The notes beneath the pieces are model-generated. The model was not told the DNA's origin. It ran no database searches and saw nothing but the letters and a program-made list of their open reading frames with translations. Positions 52,771 to 63,522 of a stretch of DNA of 64,000 nucleotides are shown here, piece by piece. The position numbers were made by a program, and so were the translations under genes. Within the stretch, counting starts at the first letter, position 1. Each line of letters begins with the position of its first letter. The DNA is from Oligoflexales bacterium (GTDB taxonomy: Bacteria > Bdellovibrionota_B > Oligoflexia > Oligoflexales > JALZUQ01), in assembly GCA_023301465.1 (NCBI GenBank), contig JALZUQ010000038.1, forward strand, positions 40,513 through 104,512, read 5' to 3'.

Positions 52771-54984
52771 TCAATTAATAATATTATTCCAAGTTTTACT
52801 CGCCCTCATAGCTTTCGATGCTAGCTGATCGTCTGGTAAATAATAACCACCTACATCTATTGCTTTGCCTTGAGCGTCTTTTAGTTCAGAAATAATACTC
52901 TCTTCAGACTGTCTGAGTTTCTTTGTAATATCTGTAAAAGTTGTTTTTAACTCACCATCAGTTGCACTATCCGCTAAAGCTTCAGCCCAATACAAACTTA
53001 AGTAAAAATGACTACCACGAGTATCAAGTTCACCTACTTTTCTAGATGGAGATTTATTTTCTTTTAAAAATTTACTAGTTGCTACGTTTAATGCACTTGC
53101 TAACTGAGTCGCTTTTGAATTATTAGATTTTTCTCCAATATCTTCCAAAGAGACTCCCAAGGCCAAAAACTCACCTAGAGAATCCCAACGCAAATGTCCT
53201 TCACTTGAAAATTGATCTACATGCTTGGGGGCAGATCCACCTGCACCTGTTTCATATAGACCTCCTCCATTTAACAAAGGAACAATAGATAACATCTTAG
53301 CACTGGTTCCTAACTCTAAGATTGGAAACAAATCCGTCAAATAGTCACGTAAGACATTACCACTTGCAGAAATTGTGTCTTGGCCACTCCTTACTCGCTC
53401 CAACGTCTTTTTTGTAGCTTCTATAGGAGATAAAATACTGTACTCTGCCTTAGAGATATCCATTTCTGAAATACCCTTATTAACTTTTTGAATTAAGTTT
53501 TTATCGTGTGCCCTATTTTCATCTAACCAAAATACAACCGGGTTTCCAGTAGCAACAGATCTTTTGATAGCAAGTTTTATCCAGTCTTGAATAGCCACGT
53601 CTTTCACTTGGCACATTCGCCAGATATCACCTTTTGACACTTCATGCTCAAAGACAATTTTACCGTTTTGGTCGCTAACCTTTATGGTCCCTTCGTCTTC
53701 TATGATAAAGGTCTTATCGTGAGACCCATACTCCTGAGCTTTCTTTGCCATTAACCCTACATTAGAAACATTGCCCATGGTTGTGACATTATATGCACCG
53801 TTTTTCTTGCAGTCTTCTATAACAGCCTGATAAACACCTGCGTAACTTCTATCTGGAATCAAAGCTTTTGTATCGTGAAGCTCTCCATCAGAACCCCACA
53901 TTTTACCACTTGATTTAATACATGCAGGCATTGAAGCATCAATGATTACATCACTCGGAACATGTAAGTTTGTAATTCCCTTATCGGAGTCAACCATCGC
54001 CAGCTTTGGTCTAGACTCATAAACTTCATCGACGGCATCTAGTATGAGAGATTTTTGAGCTTCATCAAGAGTCGAGATCTTTGAATATAAGTCACCAATA
54101 CCGTTTGTTGTTTTAACTTTTAGTACGGCCTTTAATTCTGGAAAAGACTCAAAAACTTTATCGTAGTATGCATCTACACACTCACCAAAAATAACAGGGT
54201 CTGAAACCTTCATCATGGTTGCTTTCATATGAAGCGATAACAAAAGGTTGCTTTTATGAGCTGAGTTGATCTCAGCGTCAAAGTATTGTCTAAGTTTTGT
54301 TCTATTCATGACAGCTGCATCAATAATATCACCAGACTCAAATGCTACGGATTCTTTTAAAACTTTTGATCCCGCTTTTCCAAACCACTCAATTTTAAGT
54401 TGACCATTTGTATTCATTACCTCCGATTTTTCAGAGCCATAAAAGTCTCCATCCTTCATGGAAGCAACATGTGATTTTGAATCAGAAGACCAAGCACCCA
54501 TTCTATGAGGGTTGTTCTTTGCAAATTCTTTCACGGGTCCTGCAACTCTTCTATCAGAATTACCTTCACGCAAAACCGGGTTTACCGCACTACCAAGTAC
54601 TTTAGAGTACTTCTGTCTAATCGTTTTCTCTTTTTCACTAGAAGGGTTTTCTGGGAAACTAGGGATTTCAAAACCTTTTGATTGCAGCTCTTTAATAGCC
54701 TCTTTCAACTGGGGAATAGAAGCACTGATATTTGGAAGTTTGATGATATTTGCAGTTGGTGTTTTTGCTATTTCACCTAACAAAGATAGAGCATCATGCC
54801 GTTTTTGATCATCTTTGAGATACTCTGAGAAATTTGCTAAGATTCTTCCAGCCAAAGAAATATCTTCGATCTCCAACTTCACACCAGCTTGTTCAAGGTA
54901 TTTTTGAATGACAGGAAACCATGAATAAGTTGCCAGCATTGGGGCTTCATCTGTTTTTGTATAGATAATCTTATAATCAGACAT
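52771..54984 (-). CDS. icd: Monomeric NADP-dependent isocitrate dehydrogenase
   Basis: [67 protein letters not shown]. Confidence 0.96.
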   Translation of the reverse strand: MSDYKIIYTKTDEAPMLATYSWFPVIQKYLEQAGVKLEIEDISLAGRILANFSEYLKDDQKRHDALSLLGEIAKTPTANIIKLPNISASIPQLKEAIKELQSKGFEIPSFPENPSSEKEKTIRQKYSKVLGSAVNPVLREGNSDRRVAGPVKEFAKNNPHRMGAWSSDSKSHVASMKDGDFYGSEKSEVMNTNGQLKIEWFGKAGSKVLKESVAFESGDIIDAAVMNRTKLRQYFDAEINSAHKSNLLLSLHMKATMMKVSDPVIFGECVDAYYDKVFESFPELKAVLKVKTTNGIGDLYSKISTLDEAQKSLILDAVDEVYESRPKLAMVDSDKGITNLHVPSDVIIDASMPACIKSSGKMWGSDGELHDTKALIPDRSYAGVYQAVIEDCKKNGAYNVTTMGNVSNVGLMAKKAQEYGSHDKTFIIEDEGTIKVSDQNGKIVFEHEVSKGDIWRMCQVKDVAIQDWIKLAIKRSVATGNPVVFWLDENRAHDKNLIQKVNKGISEMDISKAEYSILSPIEATKKTLERVRSGQDTISASGNVLRDYLTDLFPILELGTSAKMLSIVPLLNGGGLYETGAGGSAPKHVDQFSSEGHLRWDSLGEFLALGVSLEDIGEKSNNSKATQLASALNVATSKFLKENKSPSRKVGELDTRGSHFYLSLYWAEALADSATDGELKTTFTDITKKLRQSEESIISELKDAQGKAIDVGGYYLPDDQLASKAMRASKTWNNIIN

Positions 54985-55129
54985 GATGGGATTCCTTTAT
55001 GAAGATAGATAATAAAGTCACCCTAGATTATCCTTTGGAAGATACTCAATGCAACAAGATCGTTAGATTTATGAGTCGAAAGATGGATTAATTAGCACAT
55101 GAGTGCAAAAGGATAAATCACTTGGATTG

Positions 55130-55567
55130 TTAGTCTAGAAAACGGTCTGTCATATCCTTTTCGACGGGTGGGAGCATACATTGATCGGCTCTTCCAAAAA
55201 CCTTGTATCTATGCCTAGCAATCAAGCTGTAAACCCAGTCAGTAAAGGATACTGGTAAAAATGAAAATGCTCTTAGTAAAGAAAAGGGGAACCTAAGGTA
55301 TTTAGATAAATAGAACACCCCAGAACTCTTTTCATATATTGTTCCATCAACATCTATCACCAAAACACTGTTTAGGTAATTAGCTGGCATATTATTTTCA
55401 GATAGGATTTTCTGCCCTGTTTTGGATTGTAAGCTCGCAAAATGTAGCAATGGTATTTTAGATGTACTTTCATACTTCAGGCAAAACTGCACTGACTTAT
55501 GGCAAAGGTTACAGACGCCGTCAAATAAAACAATTGGATTGTGATGCATAATATCCTTAAGCCCCAA
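55130..55567 (-). CDS. DCC-family thiol-disulfide oxidoreductase-like protein
   Basis: PIVLFDGVCNLCHKSVQFCLKYE; SVLVIDVDGTIYEKSSGV. Confidence 0.9.
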   Translation of the reverse strand: MGLKDIMHHNPIVLFDGVCNLCHKSVQFCLKYESTSKIPLLHFASLQSKTGQKILSENNMPANYLNSVLVIDVDGTIYEKSSGVFYLSKYLRFPFSLLRAFSFLPVSFTDWVYSLIARHRYKVFGRADQCMLPPVEKDMTDRFLD

Positions 55568-55639
55568 AAGGCTGATTGAAAGCCGAACGAAACACCACTA
55601 ACAGGAAGATAGCTTAATTCAATTTCAGTAATGAATTTT

Positions 55640-56353
55640 TTATTCTTTAAGCTTAATAGTCAAATGCCCATCTTCTACATCAATAAATTCCACACCATCA
55701 GAAAACGACTTCCAAAAGCCTTTATCACCACCGAACTCTTGAACTAAATCAATGTTTTTAAGCCCACCAAGCCACGCACTTGGAATGGGAACCCCCCAAA
55801 GACTCACACCCTTCAGTATAACTTTTGGCGTTGAATCTTTATAAGCGAGCTCAACACCAGCAGCACCTTTAATTGTTTTACCGCCAATAATTGGGAAATC
55901 AGAATCTACTGGAATAATTATCTTCAGACTCATCATATCACTTGATAATTTAACTGCTACCTTACGAGCAAGATCCTTATTATTTGCAATAAGTGCATTT
56001 AATTCTCTTTCTGAAAGTTTAATAACTCGTTTTTTTGAATTTTCTTTATATACTTCTGGTTTTGCAGACTCAACTGATCTAGGTTTTTTTTCATTTCGAA
56101 ATTCAATTTGATTATCCTCAGAAAAACCAAAATCTCCCATTCCAAAATCTTCTAGTTTTTCTTGAAGTTCAACTTTTTCTGAATTATTTAATGCAACAGG
56201 CTTAAAAGGTGCTGGGAAAAAATATCTGTACGCAAGAAAACTTAATAATAATGTGACTACAACAGTCAAACTTATTACAATAAAAATAATTTTTGTCATT
56301 GATCGTTTTTTGGGTTCTCTCCCTATTGACTCTAGTTGGCTTTGATTGTCCAT
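55640..56353 (-). CDS. Membrane-anchored hypothetical protein
   Basis: TM (IIFIVISLTVVVTLLLSFLAYRYFF) and a folded C-terminal domain. Confidence 0.55.
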   Translation of the reverse strand: MDNQSQLESIGREPKKRSMTKIIFIVISLTVVVTLLLSFLAYRYFFPAPFKPVALNNSEKVELQEKLEDFGMGDFGFSEDNQIEFRNEKKPRSVESAKPEVYKENSKKRVIKLSERELNALIANNKDLARKVAVKLSSDMMSLKIIIPVDSDFPIIGGKTIKGAAGVELAYKDSTPKVILKGVSLWGVPIPSAWLGGLKNIDLVQEFGGDKGFWKSFSDGVEFIDVEDGHLTIKLKE

Positions 56354-56522
56354 GACTACCTCGATTGAAAATTTTAAATATCCTGGTTTAATTACTTAAA
56401 CTGCTTTTTAATACATTGATACAAGCATTAAACAAACTAAAACGGCATTACAAGCCAGCTTAGCAATTTATCATCACAAGGGCACTATGAAAAAAAAATG
56501 AATGGACTTATTACGTCATATT

Positions 56523-57347
56523 TTATTTATCAAAAAAAACAAAGGTACGTGTTTCGATGCTTTGTCTAGGTTTATGGGTCTCATTTTGCCCAGATAGTGC
56601 AAATGCAGTATGCATTGCAAAACAAGAATGAGAACTATCGGTATCAAATCCCTTAATCATGATTGCTTCATCCCAGTTGACAGCGGAAAAATAATACCAT
56701 TTTTGTTTTGGGTTTTTTTTGAGAGCAAAAATTTCACCGTCATGTACTTCGCCAGTTTTCATATTATTAAATTTAATATCAGTTTCGATGAGGTCTTTGT
56801 GGTCTAAGGTGGTGGAGTCCATCAAAGCTAAAGGATCTCTTTCAACAACACCATTAATGGGACGCCAAACATTAATTTGGATCATTCTTTTTCCTTTGAA
56901 ACGCTCCATTGTATCTGGGCCTAAAATACTTAATGGCCGACTTACTCCAGTCTTAAAAGTGTAATCATTGTGAATATGGTATGCAGGCCTTCGGTTTGAA
57001 GTATCTAGTCCACGGCGAACGGTATGATCAAAAACAAATACATCGCTAGCTCCAGTTTGTTGCTTTATAAGCTGTTCCACCTCTGGATAATATGATCTTT
57101 TGACACTCTCTTGATTTGCATAATCAACGTCATGAGGATTAAAACGGAGCAGCTTAAAGCCTTCTTGATCAAGATTAAAGTCTTTTTTGTGATCTAGCCT
57201 TCTAGCATCGTAAACCTCTGCATCAAGAAACACATAGTCATCACTGTAACCTTGAGACTCATCATGTCCAGAGTAATTGACAAGAGGTCTCTTGGTAGAT
57301 TCATTTTTAATATAATGAAGTTTTGTTTTTTCAATTTTTTTACTCAT
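56523..57347 (-). CDS. CmcJ/NvfI (AsaB-like) family oxidoreductase
   Basis: AYHIHNDYTFKTGVSRPLSILG; QINVWRPINGVVERDPLALMDSTTLD; KQKWYYFSAVNWDEAIMIKGFDT. Confidence 0.75.
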   Translation of the reverse strand: MSKKIEKTKLHYIKNESTKRPLVNYSGHDESQGYSDDYVFLDAEVYDARRLDHKKDFNLDQEGFKLLRFNPHDVDYANQESVKRSYYPEVEQLIKQQTGASDVFVFDHTVRRGLDTSNRRPAYHIHNDYTFKTGVSRPLSILGPDTMERFKGKRMIQINVWRPINGVVERDPLALMDSTTLDHKDLIETDIKFNNMKTGEVHDGEIFALKKNPKQKWYYFSAVNWDEAIMIKGFDTDSSHSCFAMHTAFALSGQNETHKPRQSIETRTFVFFDK

Positions 57348-57374
57348 GATCGCTCGACCTCTCTCATATTTTGT

Positions 57375-57809
57375 TCAAAGTTTTAAGCAAAAAAGAATCC
57401 ATTCTATAGCTATCCAACAAAACCCCACGGTCGTTGCCACGTGCCCAGAATATAAAAAAATCCGATAAACAGTCGAGAATTTAGCTGTTTTTGGGAAAAA
57501 AGCAGGAATTAAAAAACCTAGAGGGTTCACAGTAGCCCCGTAAATAGCCAAAGAAACCGGTAAAATATGCGGGACTAGCTTTAAAGACATATATACTTCA
57601 AAAAATATGAGTAAGAACAATGACATTAATAAGTAATCAATATGAGCCTTTACAAGATCTCCATAAGATTTCACACTTTTAAAGAAATAAAAATTTCTGA
57701 AGTGGAGTTTACCAATCATAACCCAAGCAAGAAATAGTGCAAAAATCAGATGCAAACTTCCAAAAAGTATTAATAAAAAAAAGGTTTTTTCCATCTTACA
57801 TATCTCCAT
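57375..57809 (-). CDS. Four-TM membrane protein in the CmcJ-like cluster
   Basis: Hydrophobic; overlaps the upstream DUF427-like gene. Confidence 0.55.
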   Translation of the reverse strand: MEICKMEKTFFLLILFGSLHLIFALFLAWVMIGKLHFRNFYFFKSVKSYGDLVKAHIDYLLMSLFLLIFFEVYMSLKLVPHILPVSLAIYGATVNPLGFLIPAFFPKTAKFSTVYRIFLYSGHVATTVGFCWIAIEWILFCLKL

Positions 57810-58470
57810 CTTCTTTATCTAGATCTACATAAGAAAGCCCTTGTTTTAGATTCTGTATTGCTTCATCGGATGGATGTGAACTGCCCCATACAGCAATATA
57901 TTTATAACGTTCTTTTCCTTTTAATTTTTGATTGTCCGAATACTCATTACTCCATTGAACACGTTCATAGGCCTCTTTGATGACCTCTGGTCTGCCTTCA
58001 ACTCCCGGATCAGAAAGAACATCTACGACAATATTTAGGTCTGGGATGCAATACCCTGAAAAATGAGTAGCTCCTTTCCAAAACGGAGGTGCTATACGCC
58101 AAACAACGAGTTGTGATCCAAGTGCCTTAGCCACATTTGGTGTCTCATGGTCAAGCTTGAGGTGATCGTGATCATGAGAGTCAACGAAGTTTACCTCAAC
58201 TCCTTTCCAAAAACTGTACCAGCCATCAATAGCTTTAAGAGTGCTTGAGAGGTTGCTGTAACGCCAAACTGCTGCTTTGTTTACACTGTCTTCGACAACT
58301 AAGTCAAAATAGTTAGGGGAGGCTTTTTTCCACTCACAATAGCTTTTTTCATTACTATCTCTTAAAAAAGATACGTTAACTGCATTAGGGGGAAAATAGA
58401 TAGCACCTTCAAGCTCAATTGTTTTTTTACTACGAGCTACTTCTTGGCCATTCCAATTTGCGGTATACAT
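57796..58470 (-). CDS. DUF427-domain protein with C-terminal extension
   Basis: ANWNGQEVARSKKTIELEGAIYFPPNAVNVSFLRDSNEKSYCEWKKASPNYFDLVVEDSVNKAAVWRY. Confidence 0.7.
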   Translation of the reverse strand: MYTANWNGQEVARSKKTIELEGAIYFPPNAVNVSFLRDSNEKSYCEWKKASPNYFDLVVEDSVNKAAVWRYSNLSSTLKAIDGWYSFWKGVEVNFVDSHDHDHLKLDHETPNVAKALGSQLVVWRIAPPFWKGATHFSGYCIPDLNIVVDVLSDPGVEGRPEVIKEAYERVQWSNEYSDNQKLKGKERYKYIAVWGSSHPSDEAIQNLKQGLSYVDLDKEDGDM

Positions 58471-58686
58471 TTGAATCCCCTTGTCAATTGTACTTAGACT
58501 CGAGGATTTTAGATTAATAAATAAGAGTTACCCTAAAAAACGGTCGAGAAACCCAAGTAGAACTTATACTTTTCTTGCAAAGTATATTTATTATTAAACG
58601 GTCTCTTTAAGTCTTAATAAAATTAGTAATTGATACTAACCACCTTAAAATAATTCAACCGTCTCCACAAGTTATACATTTAGTTT

Positions 58687-59085
58687 TTAGTTTTCTTCGC
58701 GAAATTCAACTCGAATACCGCTACCGGGAATACTTGCCATCATATGCAAGGGCCCACCATAAGCGGGTTCGGGTGCAAACTCAATGTTACAGTCTTGGAT
58801 TTTCAACAAAGTCTCGTGCAAGGCAACAAGAGTTCCATGTTCCACCTTAAGTGCAAGGTGATGAAGTCCAAGTTGTTGTTCCCTATCAAACTTTGCATTG
58901 GCTGGAAGTTTTTTTGCTTTCCAAAGCGTAAGAACTACATGACCATCAGATACAAAAATTGCTGGATAGTCGGAATTTTCCCCAACTTTGCGAAAGCCAA
59001 GTACATCCACAAAAAAAGAGACACTTGCAGATAGGTCTTGAACAGTTAATCCAACGTGATGAATACCTCGGGTTTTTTCTTTCAT
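58687..59085 (-). CDS. VOC/glyoxalase-family protein
   Basis: GIHHVGLTVQDLSASVSFFVDVLGFRKV; LGLHHLALKVE. Confidence 0.85.
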   Translation of the reverse strand: MKEKTRGIHHVGLTVQDLSASVSFFVDVLGFRKVGENSDYPAIFVSDGHVVLTLWKAKKLPANAKFDREQQLGLHHLALKVEHGTLVALHETLLKIQDCNIEFAPEPAYGGPLHMMASIPGSGIRVEFREEN

Positions 59086-59156
59086 TTCATAAAATCTTTC
59101 TAGTTAGAGAGAGGGTTGGGTATATATTATTTGCGTTGTATAGCAACAGTGTATAA

Positions 59157-59201
59157 CAACAGAAAGATAAAGAAAGAATTTTTAACTCTATCTTTCTGTT
59201 G
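59157..59201. repeat. 13-bp perfect inverted repeat between the SDR and VOC genes
   Basis: CAACAGAAAGATA (59157-59169) / TATCTTTCTGTTG (59189-59201). Confidence 0.7.
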
Positions 59202-59209
59202 CATTTAAA

Positions 59210-59944
59210 TTAGTTTCTACCTGCCATAACTCCGCCATCAACATTCAGGATTTCACCTGTAATCCAATCAGCTTTTTTTGAAAGAAGAAATGAGATAGCA
59301 TTTGCTACGTCTTTTGCTTGTCCAATTCTTCCAATTGGGTGGAAGCCGTTGAAACCTTGTAGTGCCTCTTTCACTTGTTCTTTTGGAATGAAATTCTCGT
59401 ATACCGGAGTTTCCACTACAGCAGGAGCTACCGCATTTACTCTTATACCATGGTCTGCAAGTTCCATCGCTAAATGTTGCGTCAAGGAGTGAAGACCTGC
59501 TTTTTGCATTGAGTATGCTGAAGAAGGAGTTGCTTTTACCGCCTGAGAAGCCCACATGGAACCAATATTCACAATAGAACCCTTCACAGAACTAGCAATC
59601 ATCTTTTTAACGACAGCCTGCGTTATAAAAAATAAACTTTTGTTTAGGTCAATATATTGATCGTAGTCTTCTGCTGTATGATCCACAAATGGTTTGGGAG
59701 AAAATGTACCCGCCGCATTGATCATAAAATCATATGATTCAGCGTTTAGTTTTTGAATTAAACTTTTCGTCTCCGCTTTGTTATATAAATCAGCTTTAAT
59801 AAAGTTCAGCCCTGACTCATTTGGATCTTTTCTGCCAACTACAGTTACGCTTTCAGCTCCTTGACTTTTGAGTAAAAGAGCAGTTTCTTTACCTATTCCG
59901 CTTGTTCCACCAATTACCAGTACGCTTTTTCCTGCCATGTTCAT
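59210..59944 (-). CDS. Short-chain dehydrogenase/reductase
   Basis: [56 protein letters not shown]. Confidence 0.93.
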   Translation of the reverse strand: MNMAGKSVLVIGGTSGIGKETALLLKSQGAESVTVVGRKDPNESGLNFIKADLYNKAETKSLIQKLNAESYDFMINAAGTFSPKPFVDHTAEDYDQYIDLNKSLFFITQAVVKKMIASSVKGSIVNIGSMWASQAVKATPSSAYSMQKAGLHSLTQHLAMELADHGIRVNAVAPAVVETPVYENFIPKEQVKEALQGFNGFHPIGRIGQAKDVANAISFLLSKKADWITGEILNVDGGVMAGRN

Positions 59945-59968
59945 TCTCCATTAGTTTGTGTAAATATT

Positions 59969-59988
59969 ATCTACCTATCGGTAGATAG
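59969..59988. promoter_or_regulatory. Palindromic operator (TetR-like)
   Basis: TATCTACC-TATC-GGTAGATA, 25 bp upstream of the SDR start. Confidence 0.65.
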
Positions 59989-60002
59989 CGTATTGAATTA
60001 AA

Positions 60003-63000
60003 TTTTTTATTTCAATAAATACAAACATTGTCGTCACGGATCAAGACACTCTAAATATCAATTTACTTGTAGAGTTAAGTTCAAATTTTACTCTTAACCC
60101 TAGTCAAGCTTCGCAATTTTTGCCTTCTAATATGGGTAACTGTGCTCCAAGTGGAGCGAATGTTTCACTTGAGGCAACACCTGCATCAAGCATGGTAACG
60201 AGCCCTGCATCATGTACATGTAACGCAGGTGTCATTGATTGTTCTGCGGTAAGTGTGGTGATCAACTCATCAGACTTTACTTTAACACCTACTATTTCTA
60301 ATGGTGGTAGTTCTATTTCGGGGCGGCCATCTTCTCCTGTAAATATCCCCGCTTTTATTAGTTTAAACACGATTGGCGGTCCTTTTAATGTGGGTGACCC
60401 TGTTTCTATTACTGGTACATGTGCTGTTCCGGGAAGTAGCATTGAAGTTACTCTTCCATCTAATTTAATTTTAAGTTCTGGAAGTTCACCGGCAGCCTGT
60501 AAGTGTAGTACTGCTGGGACTTTTGATTTATCTTCATCTGAATGCGGATCTGTAACTGTCAATACAAACGCTGCTGGTACAAGCTTAAATATAGACGTTA
60601 GTCTAACAGACCCTGATGGTGAAACTGCCAGTGACTCTGATACCTTTGATATCAGCCTTCCAAGTGTTGATATTACTGATAATTTAATATTCAGTCCCAG
60701 TGCAAGTCCTCAAGCATTGCCTGCTGACATGGGAACATGCTCACCTGCAGCTGCAAACATATCGGTAGCTGCTTCTCCAGCAACTAGCATGTTAACAAGT
60801 CCAGCTGCTTGTACGTGTAATTCTGGTGTTATTGATTGTTCGGCTGTTAATGTCGTGATTAACTCAAATGATTTTACGTTAACTCCAACACTGACAGATA
60901 GTGCAAGTAACACCTACACAGACACACCTGCAAATGCAGATGTGCCTGCAGCTATTTCGATCGACCCATTTGCTAACGATATTTTAGATGGTGATGCCGT
61001 TTCTTTGATGGGTACTTGCTCAATACCGGGCAGCAGTATTTCTCTGTTAATTCCATCAAATGTTGATTTGAGTTCAGGAAGTTCGCCTGTTGCTTGTTCT
61101 TGCTCGGCTTCTGGATCTTTTGATCTGTCGTCGACAGAGTGCGGATCTATGACTTTAACAGCTAATACAACTGTTGGATCACTAGCTGTCAACGCAACTA
61201 TTACTGATTCAGATGGTGATACAGAGAGTGATTTAAAAAACTTGGAAATCACCGTAAGAGATACTGACGGTGATGGGGTTCCCGATGCTATAGACGTCGA
61301 TGACGATAATGATGGTATTTTGGATACTGATGGGCAAACTTGCCTCGCTCCGATAAATAGTAACAGCGTTCTGCCAACAATTTGGTGGGATATTAATTCA
61401 AACGCTTTTCCAGGTGATATCGAAGATAATTTTATTTCACCCTATACATCATCTACTAAGTCAGTATCTGTCGGTAGTGGGTTGACGTTTTCACGAACTG
61501 GCAGTGCGTATATTTTGAATAATATTGATGCGGCAGATCTAACGCAGTCTATTTCAAATGATGAATTTATCGAAGTCGGTTTTTCAACAAACAGTTCTTT
61601 CCCAACGAGACTATTCGTGGAAAATTTTCAAAATTTCGTCCGTGGACTGGCGAACACAGGGATTGTAATTTCAAATGATAACTTTACAACTCATACTACC
61701 ATTTATGAAGGTCTGTTTGGGGCAGGGTCTGGTTGGCGAAAATACCCTACATCATCTTTTGAGTTAAAAGAGAACGAGAATTACAAGATTAGACTATATT
61801 TTTATGACACAGCTGCAGGGAGACTATTTGATGGATTTGGTTTTAACTTCTCCTGTTTAGCAAATTTTTACGCAGATTCCGACCTTGATAGAATTGAGAA
61901 TAGGTTAGACCTTGATTCGGACAATGATGGTATTAGTGACTTGACAGAAAGTGGCTTTGTGTACGTCTATGCTGACAGCAATAGTGACGGCTTTATTACA
62001 GAGCCAGAATCATTATCTTGGTTACAAGCAAATATTGACCCTTCCATAACGAATGGCGATTCAAACAGTGATGGACTAATGGATTTATACGACGCGTCTG
62101 TAAATACTTTGTTAGTGACCAGTACTTTTGGAACAGATCCGATTGACACAGATATAGATACTATCAAAAACTACCTTGACCTTGACTCTGATGGTGACAC
62201 TATTCCAGATGCAATCGAAGCAAGAGCAACAGGTAATTATGTAGCATACCCACTTACTATTGATGACGCAGCTGACTCTGATGATGACGGAATTTTGGAT
62301 ATTTATGATGACAATAATCTCTTTGGAAGTACCGATGTTTTGTTTACAAAGCAAACTCAGACGACGATGATACGACCGACACAACCCCTGATTACTTAGA
62401 TCTAGACAGTGATCAAGATGGCATAAACGATGAAACTGAAGTTGGCACAATTGCAACCGCTACATCATATACTGATCCTGATGGTAGTGTGAATGACCCT
62501 CTTGGATCAAGTGATGGTATAAATAACGATGGAACTGAGTTGGAATTTAGAAAGTTTAGTTGCTCAGCAACTCCTCCAATGTCTTTTACAGATAAGAGCA
62601 TCTATAACCATACAGGCGGAGATCAATTTTTTGATGTATCCACCTTAGGTAGTGACGTGTGTTGGATTAAAATCAAAGCGTGGGGTGCTGGCGGCGGAGG
62701 CTCATTTTCTAATGGAGGAGCCGGTGGATACGTGGAAACTTTCATTAAAAAAGCAGACTTACCGAATAGTCTACTTTTAGTTGTTGTAGGTAGTGGAGGA
62801 AATAGATGGAATACTGTCGCTCCTTCTTCTATTTATGGTGGAGGCGGTAAAGGCGGCCAAACCTCTGGTGGAAGGCAAGGAAGTAGTGGCGGAGGTCTCT
62901 CAGGGGTTTTCGATGCTGCATCATTTGCAACAGCTACACAGTCAAGCTCCATTGTTATTTCAGGTGCTGGGGCAGGAACTGGCAAAGATGATAACTTTGT

Positions 63001-63469
63001 AAAAAACCCTAGAGTACATGGAGTTCCGGGCGGAGGTTTAATGGGGCTTAAGGGAGGAGACTCTCTATCAGCAGGAAACTGTAAAGGCGGCCAAGGCGGA
63101 ACACAAACTGCTGGTGGAGTTGGGGGAGCAGGAACATCCACTGTAACTAGTGGTGAAGCAGGGAGTCTTTTTCAAGGTGGAAACGGTGGCGGTTTTGGCT
63201 TAACTGGCAGTAATCAAGGTGGCGGCGGTGGCGGCTACTTTGGTGGCGGTGGCGGTTGTGGTAGTGGTAGCCATCCATTCAGAGAATCTGGAGGAGGATC
63301 GGGTTCAAGCTTTATTTCATCAATAGATAACGGTGATGGGTCAACAGTTACTGGCAACGGTCTCATACCTCCAATGATCATTGATCTTGATTATATCGCA
63401 CCTGCCGGTGAAGGTGGCGGAAGAGAGTTAAATGGTTCACCGGGCTTAATCGTTATTGAATGGAAGTAA
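60003..63469 (+). pseudogene. Adhesin-like repeat protein, apparently 5'-truncated and frameshifted (ORFs 60120..62399 and 62489..63469)
   Basis: Repeat sequence is open from 60003 with no canonical start until TTG 60120; DTDGDGVPDAIDVDDDNDGI repeats; frame change near 62335-62345; Gly-rich C-terminal domain. Confidence 0.6.
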
Positions 63470-63522
63470 TAATTGCAGCCCCATTAGCAAACGAACGTGT
63501 CCCAAATTTTGGGTAAGGTTCT

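Noticed and set aside
60104-61252. Minus-strand ORFs 152, 67 and 112 aa opposite the adhesin repeats
   Set aside because: Shadow ORFs opposite repeated low-complexity coding sequence.
62833-63141. Proline-rich 102-aa minus-strand ORF
   Set aside because: Antisense of a glycine-rich domain (GGN codons read as CCN).
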